Assembly (NCBI RefSeq): GCF_900102315.1 | Contig: NZ_FNBL01000017.1 | Span: 32,164-96,163, forward strand | DNA length: 64,000 nt | Reading direction: 5' to 3' | From: Celeribacter baekdonensis | Lineage (GTDB): Bacteria > Pseudomonadota > Alphaproteobacteria > Rhodobacterales > Rhodobacteraceae | Part shown: positions 1-9,164 of the stretch, piece after piece | Numbering within the stretch: the stretch's first letter is position 1 | Layout of the letters: every line of letters starts with the position of its first letter | Notes under the pieces: generated by a model | Database searches by the model: none | Told to the model about the DNA's origin: nothing | What the model saw: the letters and a program-made list of their open reading frames with translations, nothing else | Position numbers and translations under genes: made by a program

Positions 1-528
1 GGGTGCATCAACTGCGCCGGGGTCGTCAGCCCGATGAAAGTGATCGACCGTGACGGCAAGGCCGCGTCGCTCGACACATTCCGCCGCACGGTTGATATCA
101 ATCTTGTCGGCACATTCAACGTAATGAGCAAAGCTGTTCAGCGGATGTTGTTGAATGAACCCGAAAACGGCGAAGAGCGCGGTGTTGTTGTCAACGTCTC
201 CTCTGGTGCTGCGATGGAAGGGCAAATCGGCCAGCCGGCTTATTCGTCGTCAAAGGCGGGGGTGATGGGCCTTAACCTGCCTGCCGCGCGCGAACTGGGT
301 GCCAAGGGCATTCGCGTCAACGCGATTGCACCCGGCCTGTTCGGCACGCCGATGGTCATGTCGCTGCCCGACAACGTGATCGCAAACCTCGAAGCCTCTG
401 TCGAAGCGCCCAAGCGTGTCGGCCGGATGGAAGAATTCGCTCATTGCTGCGCCTTTCTGATCGAGAATTCATATATGAACGGCGAAACCGTGCGGCTTGA
501 TGCTGCCACGCGCCTGCAGGCGAGATAG
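1..528 (+). CDS. SDR-family NAD(P)-dependent dehydrogenase, 3-hydroxyacyl-CoA dehydrogenase type (5' truncated by window)
   Basis: A short-chain dehydrogenase/reductase that probably oxidises a 3-hydroxyacyl-CoA intermediate in the cytoplasm. The reading frame is open from base 1, so the start lies outside the window. Visible motifs are NCAG (structural NAG-type motif, residues 4-7 of the fragment), the catalytic Ser of NVSSG, the YSSSK active site (Tyr and Lys) and the IAPGLFGTPM segment after the active site. These resemble the HSD17B10 (type 10) subfamily. The Gly-rich cofactor motif would be upstream. The acyl-CoA racemase-like gene follows 4 bp after the stop, so this gene belongs to the same catabolic operon. 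The substrate cannot be read from the sequence. Confidence 0.9.
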   Translation, partial: GCINCAGVVSPMKVIDRDGKAASLDTFRRTVDINLVGTFNVMSKAVQRMLLNEPENGEERGVVVNVSSGAAMEGQIGQPAYSSSKAGVMGLNLPAARELGAKGIRVNAIAPGLFGTPMVMSLPDNVIANLEASVEAPKRVGRMEEFAHCCAFLIENSYMNGETVRLDAATRLQAR

Positions 529-532
529 GGCG

Positions 533-1648
533 ATGCTGCAACGCTCAGGTCCCCTCAAAGGTGTACGCATTGTTGAAATGGCAGGTCTTGGCCCTGCGCC
601 GTTTGCTGCGATGCATCTGGCTGATCTGGGCGCTGAAGTGGTGCGCATCGCGCGGCCCGGTCAGAAATTTCCGTTGCCGATTGATGCGAAATACAATCTG
701 TTCAACCGCTCGCGCCGCAGCCTGACACTTGACCTGACAAAGGCCAGAGATGTCGACCGGCTCTGGCAGTTGATCGAACGTGCCGAGGTGCTGATCGAAG
801 GGTTCAGGCCGGGCAAAATGGAAAAGCTGGGATTTGGTCCGGAACAGGTGCAGGCGCGCAATCCGGCCTTGGTCTATGGCCGATTGACCGGATGGGGACA
901 GGAAGGGCCGCTGGCACATGCAGCGGGCCACGACATGAATTATGCCGCCATAACCGGTGCGGTTTGGGGTTTGGGCGATGCGGACCGCCCGCCACCTGCA
1001 CCGATGAACCTGATCGCGGATCAGGGCGGCGGCGCGATGATGCTGAACGTTGGTATCCTTGCAGCCCTGACTCATGCGCGCGCCACGGGGCAGGGGCAGG
1101 TGGTCGATACGGCCATGACGGACGGGGTTAACCTGCTGATGACCATGCAGCACGGGTTGGTCGCATGTGGCGCTTGGTCTGATAAACGGTCTGGCGATTT
1201 TATCAACGGCGGCGTTGCGTGGTATCGTTGTTACGAAACGGGCGATGGCAAATATGTGTCCGTTGGATGTCTCGAACCGCAATTTTTTGCCGAACTTCTG
1301 GCACTTCTGGGCCTCACAGACGATCCGCGCTTTGCCGATCAATACGCACCCACCGCGCAGGCCAGTATGATGGACGCGCTTACGGAGATTTTCCTGACTG
1401 CGACCCAACAGGAATGGTGCGATATTCTGGAAGGCAGCGACGCGTGTTTCGCACCTGTGGTTTCTCTGGCTGACGCATCGGATCATGCGCATAATCGCGC
1501 CCGGGGCAGCTTTGTCACAGTAGGTGGCATCGAGATGCCGACGCCCGCACCGCGATTCTCGCGAACACAACCCGACACACCGACGACCGGAGATGCGGGA
1601 GAAATCAGCCTTGATGAAATCCTTGAACACTGGGGGAACAACGCATGA
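533..1648 (+). CDS. Class III CoA-transferase family protein, alpha-methylacyl-CoA racemase-like
   Basis: CaiB/BaiF family protein of about 371 residues, the family's usual size. The segment AGHDMNYAAITG (His about 133) followed by IADQGGG (Asp about 163) matches the His/Asp catalytic pair of alpha-methylacyl-CoA racemases rather than the single Asp of formyl-CoA transferases. The inferred role is therefore epimerisation of 2-methyl-branched acyl-CoA esters, although CoA transfer remains possible. ATG 533 is chosen because it follows the preceding stop by 4 bp and begins the conserved N-terminus; an in-frame start at 497 would overlap the SDR gene. The stop overlaps the start of the LivH gene by 4 bp (ATGA). 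Confidence 0.88.
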   Translation: MLQRSGPLKGVRIVEMAGLGPAPFAAMHLADLGAEVVRIARPGQKFPLPIDAKYNLFNRSRRSLTLDLTKARDVDRLWQLIERAEVLIEGFRPGKMEKLGFGPEQVQARNPALVYGRLTGWGQEGPLAHAAGHDMNYAAITGAVWGLGDADRPPPAPMNLIADQGGGAMMLNVGILAALTHARATGQGQVVDTAMTDGVNLLMTMQHGLVACGAWSDKRSGDFINGGVAWYRCYETGDGKYVSVGCLEPQFFAELLALLGLTDDPRFADQYAPTAQASMMDALTEIFLTATQQEWCDILEGSDACFAPVVSLADASDHAHNRARGSFVTVGGIEMPTPAPRFSRTQPDTPTTGDAGEISLDEILEHWGNNA

Positions 1649-2526
1649 CTGCCTTGTCTTTTGCCGATGCGATGCAGCTTTTTGTGGTCGGCCTGTCACA
1701 AGGGTGCCTTTATAGCCTGATCGCGATTGGTCTGGTGCTTGTGTATAAGGCGACTGAGCAGGTGAATTTTGCCCAAGGCGAATTCATGATGCTGGGGGCA
1801 TTTGTCGGGTATCAGTTCATCGTGCTGATGGGGATGCCCTACTGGCTGGGTGCGATGTTGACATTGGTCTTCATGGGCGCATTCGGCTACGGCGTCGAAG
1901 CGCTTGTGGTGCGGCGCCTGACGGGCCAGCCGGTGTTCACTGTCTTTATCCTGACGCTGGCATTGGGTATCGCGCTCAGGGCGGTTGCAGGGATAATTTG
2001 GGGGTTTGGCAACTATTCGTTGCCTGCTCCGGTTGATGGCAATCTTACACTGGGCCCAGTGATCATTTCTTGGGCCAGCGTGTTGTCGATTGTTGTCACC
2101 GCGGTTGTCGCCAGCGCGCTGTACCTGTTTTTCCGTTACGCTCGGCAGGGTGTCGCCATGCAGGCGTTGTCCCTGAACCAGTTAGCAGCGTTCTACATGG
2201 GTATTCCTGTGAAACGGCTGACATCCTCGATCTGGGCAATGTCCGCGATCTTTGGCGGGATTGCCGGACTGCTCCTGGGGCCAATGACGTTGGTTTCGAC
2301 GCAGATGGGTTTTATCGGGTTCAAGGCATTTGCAGGGGCAATTGTCGGTGGTTTCGGCTCCATCCCCGGTGCGGTGATCGGTTGCTTGCTGATCGGTGTG
2401 ACGGAACCGTTTTTCGATATCATGTTCCCGACCCTCAAAGGAATTGGTGCCTACTTGATCATGTTCCTTGTGCTGTTGATCCGTCCGCAAGGCCTGCTGG
2501 CCCAAATTTATGCAAAGAAGGTCTAA
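1645..2526 (+). CDS. livH: ABC transporter permease, LivH type
   Basis: Inner-membrane permease of a branched-chain amino-acid (HAAT) type importer, 293 residues with about eight hydrophobic helices. The N-terminus LSQGCLYSLIAIGLVLVYK and the motif NFAQGEFMMLGAF are typical of LivH, and the EAA-like cytoplasmic loop is near KAFAGAIVGG. It would pair with the LivM-type permease that starts 4 bp after its stop. In this context (racemase, acyl-CoA ligase) the cargo is more likely an organic or aromatic/branched acid than leucine, which is inference. The start overlaps the previous gene by 4 bp. Confidence 0.93.
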   Translation: MTALSFADAMQLFVVGLSQGCLYSLIAIGLVLVYKATEQVNFAQGEFMMLGAFVGYQFIVLMGMPYWLGAMLTLVFMGAFGYGVEALVVRRLTGQPVFTVFILTLALGIALRAVAGIIWGFGNYSLPAPVDGNLTLGPVIISWASVLSIVVTAVVASALYLFFRYARQGVAMQALSLNQLAAFYMGIPVKRLTSSIWAMSAIFGGIAGLLLGPMTLVSTQMGFIGFKAFAGAIVGGFGSIPGAVIGCLLIGVTEPFFDIMFPTLKGIGAYLIMFLVLLIRPQGLLAQIYAKKV

Positions 2527-2529
2527 GCC

Positions 2530-3609
2530 ATGCGCGTAATTTTTCGCAAATCCTATGTTCAGGACATCCAGCTTTTCCGCGACCGTGGACAGGCATTCTG
2601 GTATCTGCTGTTTGCCGCGATCGCACTGGCCGCGCCGCTGTTTCTGGACGGCTATTTTCTGGATGAACTCTCATTCGTATTCATCTATGCTATCGCGGGT
2701 CTCGGGCTAATGGTGCTGACCGGATTTTCCGGGCAGGTGAGTTTCGGACAGGCGGCGTTTGTCGCAATCGGTGCCTACACTCACACGATCCTGCTGACCC
2801 GTTACAGCGTGCCGTGGCTTTTGTCGCTGCCGATAGCGGCGTTGGTGGCTGGGCTGGTCGGGTTGGCCGTCGGACGGATCTGCGGAAAGATGCACGGGCT
2901 GTATCTGGCGATTGCCACGCTTTCGATTGCGATTGTGACCGAACGGCTCATCGGTGGTGCGGGCGATTTCACAGGCGGTCATCGTGGCCTTTCGGTGCCG
3001 GAAATCAATATTCTCGGGCTGGCCATCGACGAAAGCTGGAAAGTTTATCTGCTGAATTTTGTCATCTTCGTGGGTTGTATCCTGATCGTTCGCAACCTGA
3101 CACGCACAAGGTCGGGTCGCGCCATGATTGCGATCCGCGACTCCGAAGTGTCGGCGCGGGCGTTGGGAACCAATGTGGCCTTCTTCAAGGCATATGCGTT
3201 CTTCATCTCGGCAGTTTTTGCGGGCCTCGCGGGCGGGCTGCTGGCGCACGCCTTCTTCTACATCACGCCGGAAACCTTCGGAATGGGGGAATCCATCCGT
3301 CTGCTGTTGATGATCGTCGTCGGCGGGATCGGAACCATCCACGGCGCGGTTTTTGGGGCGTTCTTTATCGTGCTGCTGCCAACCGTGTTGAGCTGGGTCA
3401 AGATCGTGCTGCCCAGTGCAGTCGCCACGTCCGGCGGTTTCGATAGTCTTGCATTCGGTCTGATCCTGCTGGGGTTCATCCTGTTCGAACCTGACGGACT
3501 TTATGGACGCTGGACCAAGATCCATCACTATTTCAACGTGTTCCCGATGTACAAGAAGCGCAGTTTCCAGCGTCAGAAGACATTCCTCAAAACGGAGCGT
3601 TTAAGATGA
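2530..3609 (+). CDS. livM: ABC transporter permease, LivM type
   Basis: Second inner-membrane permease subunit, 359 residues, very hydrophobic. It carries LMVLTGFSGQVSFGQAAFVAIGAY and a C-terminal GTIHGAVFGA segment, both characteristic of LivM. The C-terminus ends in a basic cytoplasmic tail (YKKRSFQRQKTFLKTERL). The gene starts 4 bp after the LivH stop and overlaps the LivG ATPase start by 4 bp, so the four transporter genes are translationally coupled. Confidence 0.93.
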   Translation: MRVIFRKSYVQDIQLFRDRGQAFWYLLFAAIALAAPLFLDGYFLDELSFVFIYAIAGLGLMVLTGFSGQVSFGQAAFVAIGAYTHTILLTRYSVPWLLSLPIAALVAGLVGLAVGRICGKMHGLYLAIATLSIAIVTERLIGGAGDFTGGHRGLSVPEINILGLAIDESWKVYLLNFVIFVGCILIVRNLTRTRSGRAMIAIRDSEVSARALGTNVAFFKAYAFFISAVFAGLAGGLLAHAFFYITPETFGMGESIRLLLMIVVGGIGTIHGAVFGAFFIVLLPTVLSWVKIVLPSAVATSGGFDSLAFGLILLGFILFEPDGLYGRWTKIHHYFNVFPMYKKRSFQRQKTFLKTERLR

Positions 3610-4373
3610 ACGGGTTGGAGATAGATAACGTATCGCTTTCCTTTGGTGGTTTGAAAGCGGTGGATGGCTTGAGCTTTTCAGTTGAACCGGGGTCGGTGTT
3701 CACCATCATTGGCCCCAATGGCGCGGGCAAAAGCACGGTGTTCAACCTCATCTGCCGGATTTACGATCCGTCGCAAGGCGACATCCGGTTCAACGGCAAA
3801 AGCCTGCGAAAAGCGAAATCCCATGAGGTAATCAACCACGGCATTGCGCGGACGTTCCAGAATATCGAACTGTTCGAACATGCGTCATTGCTTGATAACT
3901 TGCTGATCGGGCGCATCCGTCACGGCAAATTCGGGCCTCTGAGTGAGCTGTTTTTTACCCGTTCGCAGATGCGTCAGGAACTGGCCCACCGCCGCAAAGC
4001 CGAAGAAATAATCGAGTTTCTTGATCTCGAAGGCTACCGTCATGCACGGGTTGCGGATTTGCCGTATGGCGTGCGCAAAAAGACCGAAATGGCCCGCGCG
4101 TTGGTGTCGGAGCCAAAGATCCTGTTGCTGGACGAACCGTCAAGCGGACTGACCAGCGAGGAAACCGACGATACTGCTTTTGTGATTGAAGATATCCGCG
4201 AGGTCCTGGGTGTCACCGTTGTTATGATCGAACACGACATGAAACTGGTGAACAAAGTTTCGGACATGGTGCTGGCCATCAACGAAGGCCGGTTTCTTGC
4301 AAGCGGCAGCGCATCCGAAGTTCAAAGCGATCCCGATGTTCAGGCGGCATATCTGGGAGGGCAGGCAGCATGA
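3606..4373 (+). CDS. livG: ABC transporter ATP-binding protein, LivG type
   Basis: Cytoplasmic ATPase subunit of 255 residues that energises the LivH/LivM permeases. Walker A is GPNGAGKS (about residues 38-45). The family insert and the HGIARTFQNIELF segment are present. The signature region is degenerate (DLPYGVRKKTEMARAL), followed by Walker B ILLLDEPSSGL and the H-loop MIEHDM. LivG proteins usually have LPYGxQRRLEIARAL, so the signature here is variant but recognisable. The stop overlaps the LivF start by 4 bp. Confidence 0.93.
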   Translation: MNGLEIDNVSLSFGGLKAVDGLSFSVEPGSVFTIIGPNGAGKSTVFNLICRIYDPSQGDIRFNGKSLRKAKSHEVINHGIARTFQNIELFEHASLLDNLLIGRIRHGKFGPLSELFFTRSQMRQELAHRRKAEEIIEFLDLEGYRHARVADLPYGVRKKTEMARALVSEPKILLLDEPSSGLTSEETDDTAFVIEDIREVLGVTVVMIEHDMKLVNKVSDMVLAINEGRFLASGSASEVQSDPDVQAAYLGGQAA

Positions 4374-5140
4374 CCGAGGTACTGCGCGCCAGCAACGTCG
4401 AAACGATGTATGGCAGGGTGATGGCCATTCGCGGCATCAGCCTGACGGTCAAGGAAGGGTCGGTCGTTACGGTCATGGGCTCCAATGGGGCGGGCAAAAC
4501 GACGATTTTGAAAACCATCTCCGGCGCGCTTGATCCGTTCAAGGGGCAGGTGGAATTTGAAGGGCGCGATATCACCGCGCTTGACCCAGATGTCATCGCG
4601 CGCGTCGGCATCGCCCATTCACCCGAAGGGCGCGAAGTGTTTTCCCTCTTGTCGGTCAAGGACAACCTGATGATGGGTGCCTATTGCCGCAAGGATCGCG
4701 ATGAAGTGGCGCGTGACTTGGAAAAGGTGCTGGGCTGGTTTCCCGTGCTGCGCACCTTTCTGGAAAAGCAGGCGATCTATCTATCTGGCGGGCAACAACA
4801 GATGTTGGCTTTGGGTCGCGCGTTTATGCAGCGTCCGCGCGTGATGTTGCTGGACGAGCCGTCGCTGGGCCTGTCACCGCTCCTGATTTCCGAGATTTTC
4901 CAGATCATCAAACGGATCAACGTCGAAGAAGGCGTGACCATGTTGCTGGTTGAACAGAACGCCAGTGTTGCGCTGCCGGCCGCCGATTTCGGGTACGTCC
5001 TTGAAACCGGCCGGATCGTTATGGAAGGTGAACGCGACGTTCTCATGAAAAGTGCTGACATTCGCGAATTCTACCTTGGCATCAAAGCAGAAAGTGCGCG
5101 CGGCGACCGCCGCTGGAAAGCAAGAAAGACGTGGCGATGA
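4370..5140 (+). CDS. livF: ABC transporter ATP-binding protein, LivF type
   Basis: Second ATPase subunit, 256 residues, somewhat longer than a typical LivF (about 235) because of a basic C-terminal tail. Walker A is GSNGAGKT, the signature YLSGGQQQMLALGRAF, Walker B VMLLDEPSLGLSP, and the H-loop region is replaced by LLVEQN as is usual for LivF. It couples ATP hydrolysis to solute import with LivG. Its stop codon overlaps the ATG of the acyl-CoA synthetase (ATGA at 5137-5140), which ties transport to substrate activation. Confidence 0.93.
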   Translation: MTEVLRASNVETMYGRVMAIRGISLTVKEGSVVTVMGSNGAGKTTILKTISGALDPFKGQVEFEGRDITALDPDVIARVGIAHSPEGREVFSLLSVKDNLMMGAYCRKDRDEVARDLEKVLGWFPVLRTFLEKQAIYLSGGQQQMLALGRAFMQRPRVMLLDEPSLGLSPLLISEIFQIIKRINVEEGVTMLLVEQNASVALPAADFGYVLETGRIVMEGERDVLMKSADIREFYLGIKAESARGDRRWKARKTWR

Positions 5141-6984
5141 ACACAATGCAAGACCAATCCACCGCAGGATGGACGCCGCCGCCGGTCCAGATTGACGGCT
5201 GTGACACGTTCTCCAAACTGTTCCGGCAGAACTGCAAGAAGTTCGGCAACAAAATCGCAATCCGCGAAAAGGATTTCGGCATCTGGAAAGAATTCAGCTG
5301 GCTGGACTATTACGCATCCGCGCGCAGGGTCGGGTGTTCACTTATGGCGTTGGGCTACCGTGAAGGTGACGTGGCCGCGATCATTAGTGAAGACAACAAG
5401 GAGTGGGTGTTTGCCGACCTTGGCATCCAGTGCATCGGGGCCACGACTCACGGGCTATATCCTACTTTGCAGGAAAAGCAAGTTGCCTATCAGTTGAACG
5501 ATAGCGGAGCGAAGGTGCTATTCGTTGAGGATGAAGAGCAGCTAGATAAGTATCTGGGTGTGGAGGACCAGCTTGATCATCTCGAAAAAGTTATCGTATT
5601 TGATATGGAAGGGTTGCGCAGTTTCCAGCATGACAAAGTCATAGGCTGGGAAGAATTTCTCGCACTGTCGGACGCTAAAATCGAAGAACTGAGCGTTGAA
5701 TTTGAGCGCCGCGTTGATGCGGGCGATCCCGAAGATATCGCAACGCTGATCTATACGTCCGGCACAACCGGTGCTCCCAAAGGTGCCGCGATGTCGCACC
5801 GCTTCTTTCTAGCGCAATCGGATAATTACCCCGAATTGCCGCTCGGACCGGGCGATGAAGTTTTGACGTTCCTGCCGCTGTGTCACGCGGCCGAACGGAT
5901 CCTGTCTGTCTGCGTGCCGATCCGTCACGGCATAACCATCAACATCGCGGAAAGCGGCGATACATTTGCCGCTGACATTCAGGAAGTCGCGCCAACATTC
6001 ATCTTTGCGGTGCCGCGCGTGTGGGAAAAATTCTATTCCCGTATCAATTTTGTGATGAATGATGCCACCGCATTTGGCCGGTTTGCCTATGACCAAGCCC
6101 TGAAAACGGCTGGACGCAGGGAGGCATTGATTGCTGCGGGAAAATCTGTGCCGACGATGCTTAGGCTTAGGCATAAGGTGCTGGACTTTCTGGTGCTTCG
6201 AAATATCAGGGTCGAACTGGGACTGGCGCGCGCGCATACGATCGTATCGGGTGCGGCACCGATTTCAGCCCGACTGCTCAGCTGGTTCAATGCCCTTGGG
6301 GTGACAGTACAAGAGGCATATGGCCAGACCGAAACCGGCATTGTGACTGCAACCATACCGGGCAGATCACCGATCGGTTCCATCGGCCGGGCAATGCGCA
6401 ATGTCGAAGCGAAACTGGCCGATGACGGTGAAATCCTCATTCGCTCATCCAGCAATTTTTCGGGTTATCTGAACCAGCCTGAAAAGACGGCGGAAACCGT
6501 GGTCGATGGCTGGGTCTATACGGGTGATGTTGGGACGATGGATGCCAATGGTGACCTAACTATTCTGGACCGCAAGAAGGACATCATCATCACCGCAGGC
6601 GGCAAGAACATTACGCCTTCGCAGTTGGAAAACGAGCTCAAATTCTCGCCCTATATTTCTGATGCGGTGATCATCGGGGACAAGCGCAAATACCTGAGCG
6701 TGCTGATCATGATCGACCACGAAAACGTTGAAAAATACGCGCAGGAAAAGCGTATCCCGTTTTCCAACTACAAATCCCTGTGCGCAAACACCCAAATCCA
6801 GGACTTGATCGAAGGCGAGGTGGAACAGGCGAACAGCGGTTTCGCGCCGGTCGAGCAGGTAAAGAAATTCCGGCTGATCGACGTACTTTTGACAGCCGAA
6901 GACGACGAGCTGACTCCGACGATGAAGCTTAAGCGCAACGAGATCGAGCGCAAATACAAAGACCTGATCGAAACGATGTATTGA
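5137..6984 (+). CDS. AMP-dependent long-chain acyl-CoA synthetase
   Basis: ANL-superfamily ligase of 615 residues that would adenylate a carboxylic acid and transfer it to CoA. The P-loop LIYTSGTTGAPKGA lies near residue 206. YGQTETG, the ribose-binding aspartate region VYTGDVG and the hinge LDRKKDIIITAGGKNI follow in order. Length and insertions match the FadD15-like (bacterial long-chain/bubblegum-like) subgroup rather than short-chain ligases. ATG 5137 is preferred over GTG 5131 because it makes an ATGA overlap with the LivF stop. The gene sits between transporter ATPase and binding-protein genes, so it probably traps the imported acid as its CoA ester. Confidence 0.92.
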   Translation: MNTMQDQSTAGWTPPPVQIDGCDTFSKLFRQNCKKFGNKIAIREKDFGIWKEFSWLDYYASARRVGCSLMALGYREGDVAAIISEDNKEWVFADLGIQCIGATTHGLYPTLQEKQVAYQLNDSGAKVLFVEDEEQLDKYLGVEDQLDHLEKVIVFDMEGLRSFQHDKVIGWEEFLALSDAKIEELSVEFERRVDAGDPEDIATLIYTSGTTGAPKGAAMSHRFFLAQSDNYPELPLGPGDEVLTFLPLCHAAERILSVCVPIRHGITINIAESGDTFAADIQEVAPTFIFAVPRVWEKFYSRINFVMNDATAFGRFAYDQALKTAGRREALIAAGKSVPTMLRLRHKVLDFLVLRNIRVELGLARAHTIVSGAAPISARLLSWFNALGVTVQEAYGQTETGIVTATIPGRSPIGSIGRAMRNVEAKLADDGEILIRSSSNFSGYLNQPEKTAETVVDGWVYTGDVGTMDANGDLTILDRKKDIIITAGGKNITPSQLENELKFSPYISDAVIIGDKRKYLSVLIMIDHENVEKYAQEKRIPFSNYKSLCANTQIQDLIEGEVEQANSGFAPVEQVKKFRLIDVLLTAEDDELTPTMKLKRNEIERKYKDLIETMY

Positions 6985-7004
6985 AACACCAAAGGGAGAG
7001 ACCA

Positions 7005-8168
7005 ATGAAGAAACTAGCAACAGCACTTGCGTTTACCGCAATGACAGCCACCGGCGCGATGGCCGAGGGGCTGCAGGGCGTGACCGACGACATGATCACG
7101 CTTGGCACCTATACGGACCTAAGCGGGCCGTTGGCAGTCTGGGGTGTGCCCGAGGCGAATGGCCTGCGCATGCGCGTGGACGAGATCAATGCGGCGGGCG
7201 GCATTCACGGTCGCCAGCTTGAGATTATAATCGAGGACACGCAATATCAGGTGCCCCGCGCGATTCAGGTTGCAAACAAACTGATGCGCCGCGACCAGAT
7301 TTTTGCGATGGTTGGCGCGCTTGGCACACCGATGAACCTAGCGATCATGCCGCAACAAATTGAAGCGGGAATTCCCAACATGTTCCCGATGTCGGCCGAG
7401 GTCGAGATGTATGAACCATTGGATCCGATGAAATACGCATTTTTTCGCAGCTATACAGACCAGTTTCGCGCGGGCGTTGCATACTTCAAGGAAAATGGTG
7501 ATTTCTCAACACCCTGCATTGCGCAACTCGCAAATGAAGCTGGTGAATCAATGGCGCTTGGCGTCACGCAGCAATTGGCAGAGTATGACATGAAAGTCGC
7601 GGCCAAAACGGAGCATTCGGCAACCGAATCCGATATGCTCTCGTCTGTAACCACATTGAAAAACGCCGGTTGCGATATCGTGTTTCTGGCGGGTGGGGTG
7701 CGCGATACAATTCTAGTTGTTGCAACATCTAAAAAGCTTGGTTTTGAACCGACTTTCGTGACTGGAATGGTGTCCTATATGGATGCAGTTGCGACTGCCG
7801 CTGATGGCGCGATGGATGGTCTATATCTGGTATCGCCTTTTGTTTTTGCGAACGCAGGAGACTCCGAAGGGGAAGCAAAACGTATCCTGGAGAGTTACAG
7901 CGAAATTTACGGTGAAAAGATGGCCCCACAAGCGCAGCTTGGTTACGTTTTCATCGACCTGATTGCCGTGGCGCTCGAAGCTGCTGGTCGCGATCTGACG
8001 ACCGAAGGATTTCTGGCCGCAACCGAAGCGATCACTAGCTATGTTGATCCGATCGGCGGCCAGTCGGTCAGCTTTGGCCCGGAAGACCATCAGGGCATCG
8101 AAAGTCTGATTATGGCAAAAGTCGAAGACGGTAAATGGACTATTGCGGCCCGCGGGCTCGACTACTAA
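7005..8168 (+). CDS. ABC transporter periplasmic substrate-binding protein, LivJ/LivK-like
   Basis: Periplasmic binding protein of type I fold, 387 residues. Signal peptide residues 1-21 end in GAMA before EGLQG. TYTDLSGPLAVWG and LEIIIEDTQYQVPRAIQVANKL are typical of the Peripla_BP_6 family. ATG 7005 is chosen over the in-frame TTG at 6981 because GGGAGAG precedes it by about 5 bp and it begins the signal peptide. It would deliver ligand to the LivHMGF complex. The gene is followed by a hairpin and then the TetR gene. Confidence 0.93.
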   Translation: MKKLATALAFTAMTATGAMAEGLQGVTDDMITLGTYTDLSGPLAVWGVPEANGLRMRVDEINAAGGIHGRQLEIIIEDTQYQVPRAIQVANKLMRRDQIFAMVGALGTPMNLAIMPQQIEAGIPNMFPMSAEVEMYEPLDPMKYAFFRSYTDQFRAGVAYFKENGDFSTPCIAQLANEAGESMALGVTQQLAEYDMKVAAKTEHSATESDMLSSVTTLKNAGCDIVFLAGGVRDTILVVATSKKLGFEPTFVTGMVSYMDAVATAADGAMDGLYLVSPFVFANAGDSEGEAKRILESYSEIYGEKMAPQAQLGYVFIDLIAVALEAAGRDLTTEGFLAATEAITSYVDPIGGQSVSFGPEDHQGIESLIMAKVEDGKWTIAARGLDY

Positions 8169-8185
8169 TCTGTCAGTGATAAATG

Positions 8186-8218
8186 CGGGCGGTGCTTCGG
8201 TTCCGCCCGTTGGTTTTG
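8186..8218 (+). terminator. Hairpin after the binding-protein gene, possible terminator or attenuator
   Basis: Perfect 7-bp arms CGGGCGG (8186-8192) and CCGCCCG (8203-8209) with a 10-nt loop, followed by TTGGTTTT. It would reduce read-through from the high-expression binding-protein gene into the regulator. Its end overlaps the region of the TetR ribosome site. Confidence 0.5.
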
Positions 8219-8229
8219 AAAGAGTAGCT

Positions 8230-8850
8230 TTGACTAGAATCCATTGGCACAAAAAAACCAAAGATGCCAAAGGCCAGCAAAAGCTGAAACGGCGGGCCAT
8301 GCTCAATCTGGCCGCGCATTCGTTTTCAACAGTCGGATACAAACAGACATCGATGGATGACATCGCAGCGGCACTCGCAGTCACCAAGCCCGCGCTTTAT
8401 TATTACGCCAAAAACAAAGAAGATATCCTGATGCAATGCGCCCGCATCTCGCTGGAGCGGGTCGAGCTATGCTTCACATCGGCAAAGGAAGTTCAGGGTA
8501 ACGGGCTTGATCGTATCCGCGTATTCTTTAGAGTCTATGCGAACATGGTTGTGAGCGAATTCGGCTCTGCCTTGATGCGCGAAGCGCGGCGCAATCTGAC
8601 CGGAGAAAATCAGAAGAATTTGCGTCAGACAATGATAGACGGTCAGAATTTTCTTGAAAGTATTATCGCAGAAGGGATCAAAGACGGTTCTATCCGCGAT
8701 TGCGACTCAAAGCGCCTCGCACATGTGCTTTTTTCGGCCTTCAACCAGATGCCGATCTGGTATAATCCGAAAGGGCCGCTTAACCCAGAGAGTATTGCAG
8801 ATGAAATGCTGGAACTAATCATCCATGGCGTGGGTGCGAAGAATACTTGA
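8230..8850 (+). CDS. TetR/AcrR-family transcriptional regulator
   Basis: DNA-binding repressor of about 206 residues. The N-terminal helix-turn-helix TSMDDIAAALAVTKPALYYY is unmistakable (HTH about residues 37-56), and the C-terminal ligand domain is typical in length. TTG 8230 is chosen because GAAAGAG lies 5 bp upstream. ATG 8299 would leave too short an N-terminal arm, and starts further upstream would overlap the binding-protein gene. Being last in the catabolic operon, it probably controls that operon in response to the substrate or its CoA ester. Confidence 0.88.
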   Translation: MTRIHWHKKTKDAKGQQKLKRRAMLNLAAHSFSTVGYKQTSMDDIAAALAVTKPALYYYAKNKEDILMQCARISLERVELCFTSAKEVQGNGLDRIRVFFRVYANMVVSEFGSALMREARRNLTGENQKNLRQTMIDGQNFLESIIAEGIKDGSIRDCDSKRLAHVLFSAFNQMPIWYNPKGPLNPESIADEMLELIIHGVGAKNT

Positions 8851-9164
8851 TTCTAAATTTGTTGCCTATTCAAACAGCGCCGATTTTATTAAAGATTTAA
8901 CATAAGATGGACTCTCGGATTTTTGAAGGAGCACTTTCATAATTAACATAAACTTCATTATGCGAATCTATCATGTACGCGGGTGCGCGCTACCCCCGAC
9001 TGCGACTCTTGTTAGAAAACAAAAGGCGCAAGATAGAAGGTTGGCGGTACGCTGGGGTGCCGGTGAACGTGATGGCGCTCGACCATATTCCGCGAGTTCA
9101 AGCGCAATCCTTCTCCGATCCATGCATCCCGCTGGTCGAGGTGCCATAGAGTGTCACGCAGCAT
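8851..9164. other. Intergenic junction between catabolic operon and defence operon
   Basis: AT-rich after 8851, then GC-rich. A 58-codon + strand ORF (8973-9149, ATG to TAG) is present, with content such as LLENKRRKIEGW and LVEVP. It has no clear ribosome site and no recognised family, so I do not call it a gene. This is the likely left boundary between chromosomal-type sequence and accessory DNA. I saw no tRNA and no clear attachment repeat. Confidence 0.35.

Noticed and set aside
545..1699. Long open frame antisense to the racemase gene
   Set aside because: Cys/Arg/His-rich composition with no family features; it mirrors the codon pattern of the + strand gene.
9061..9150. Possible tRNA-like sequence (GAGTTCAAGC near 9094)
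   Set aside because: No acceptor, D or anticodon stems could be folded around it.
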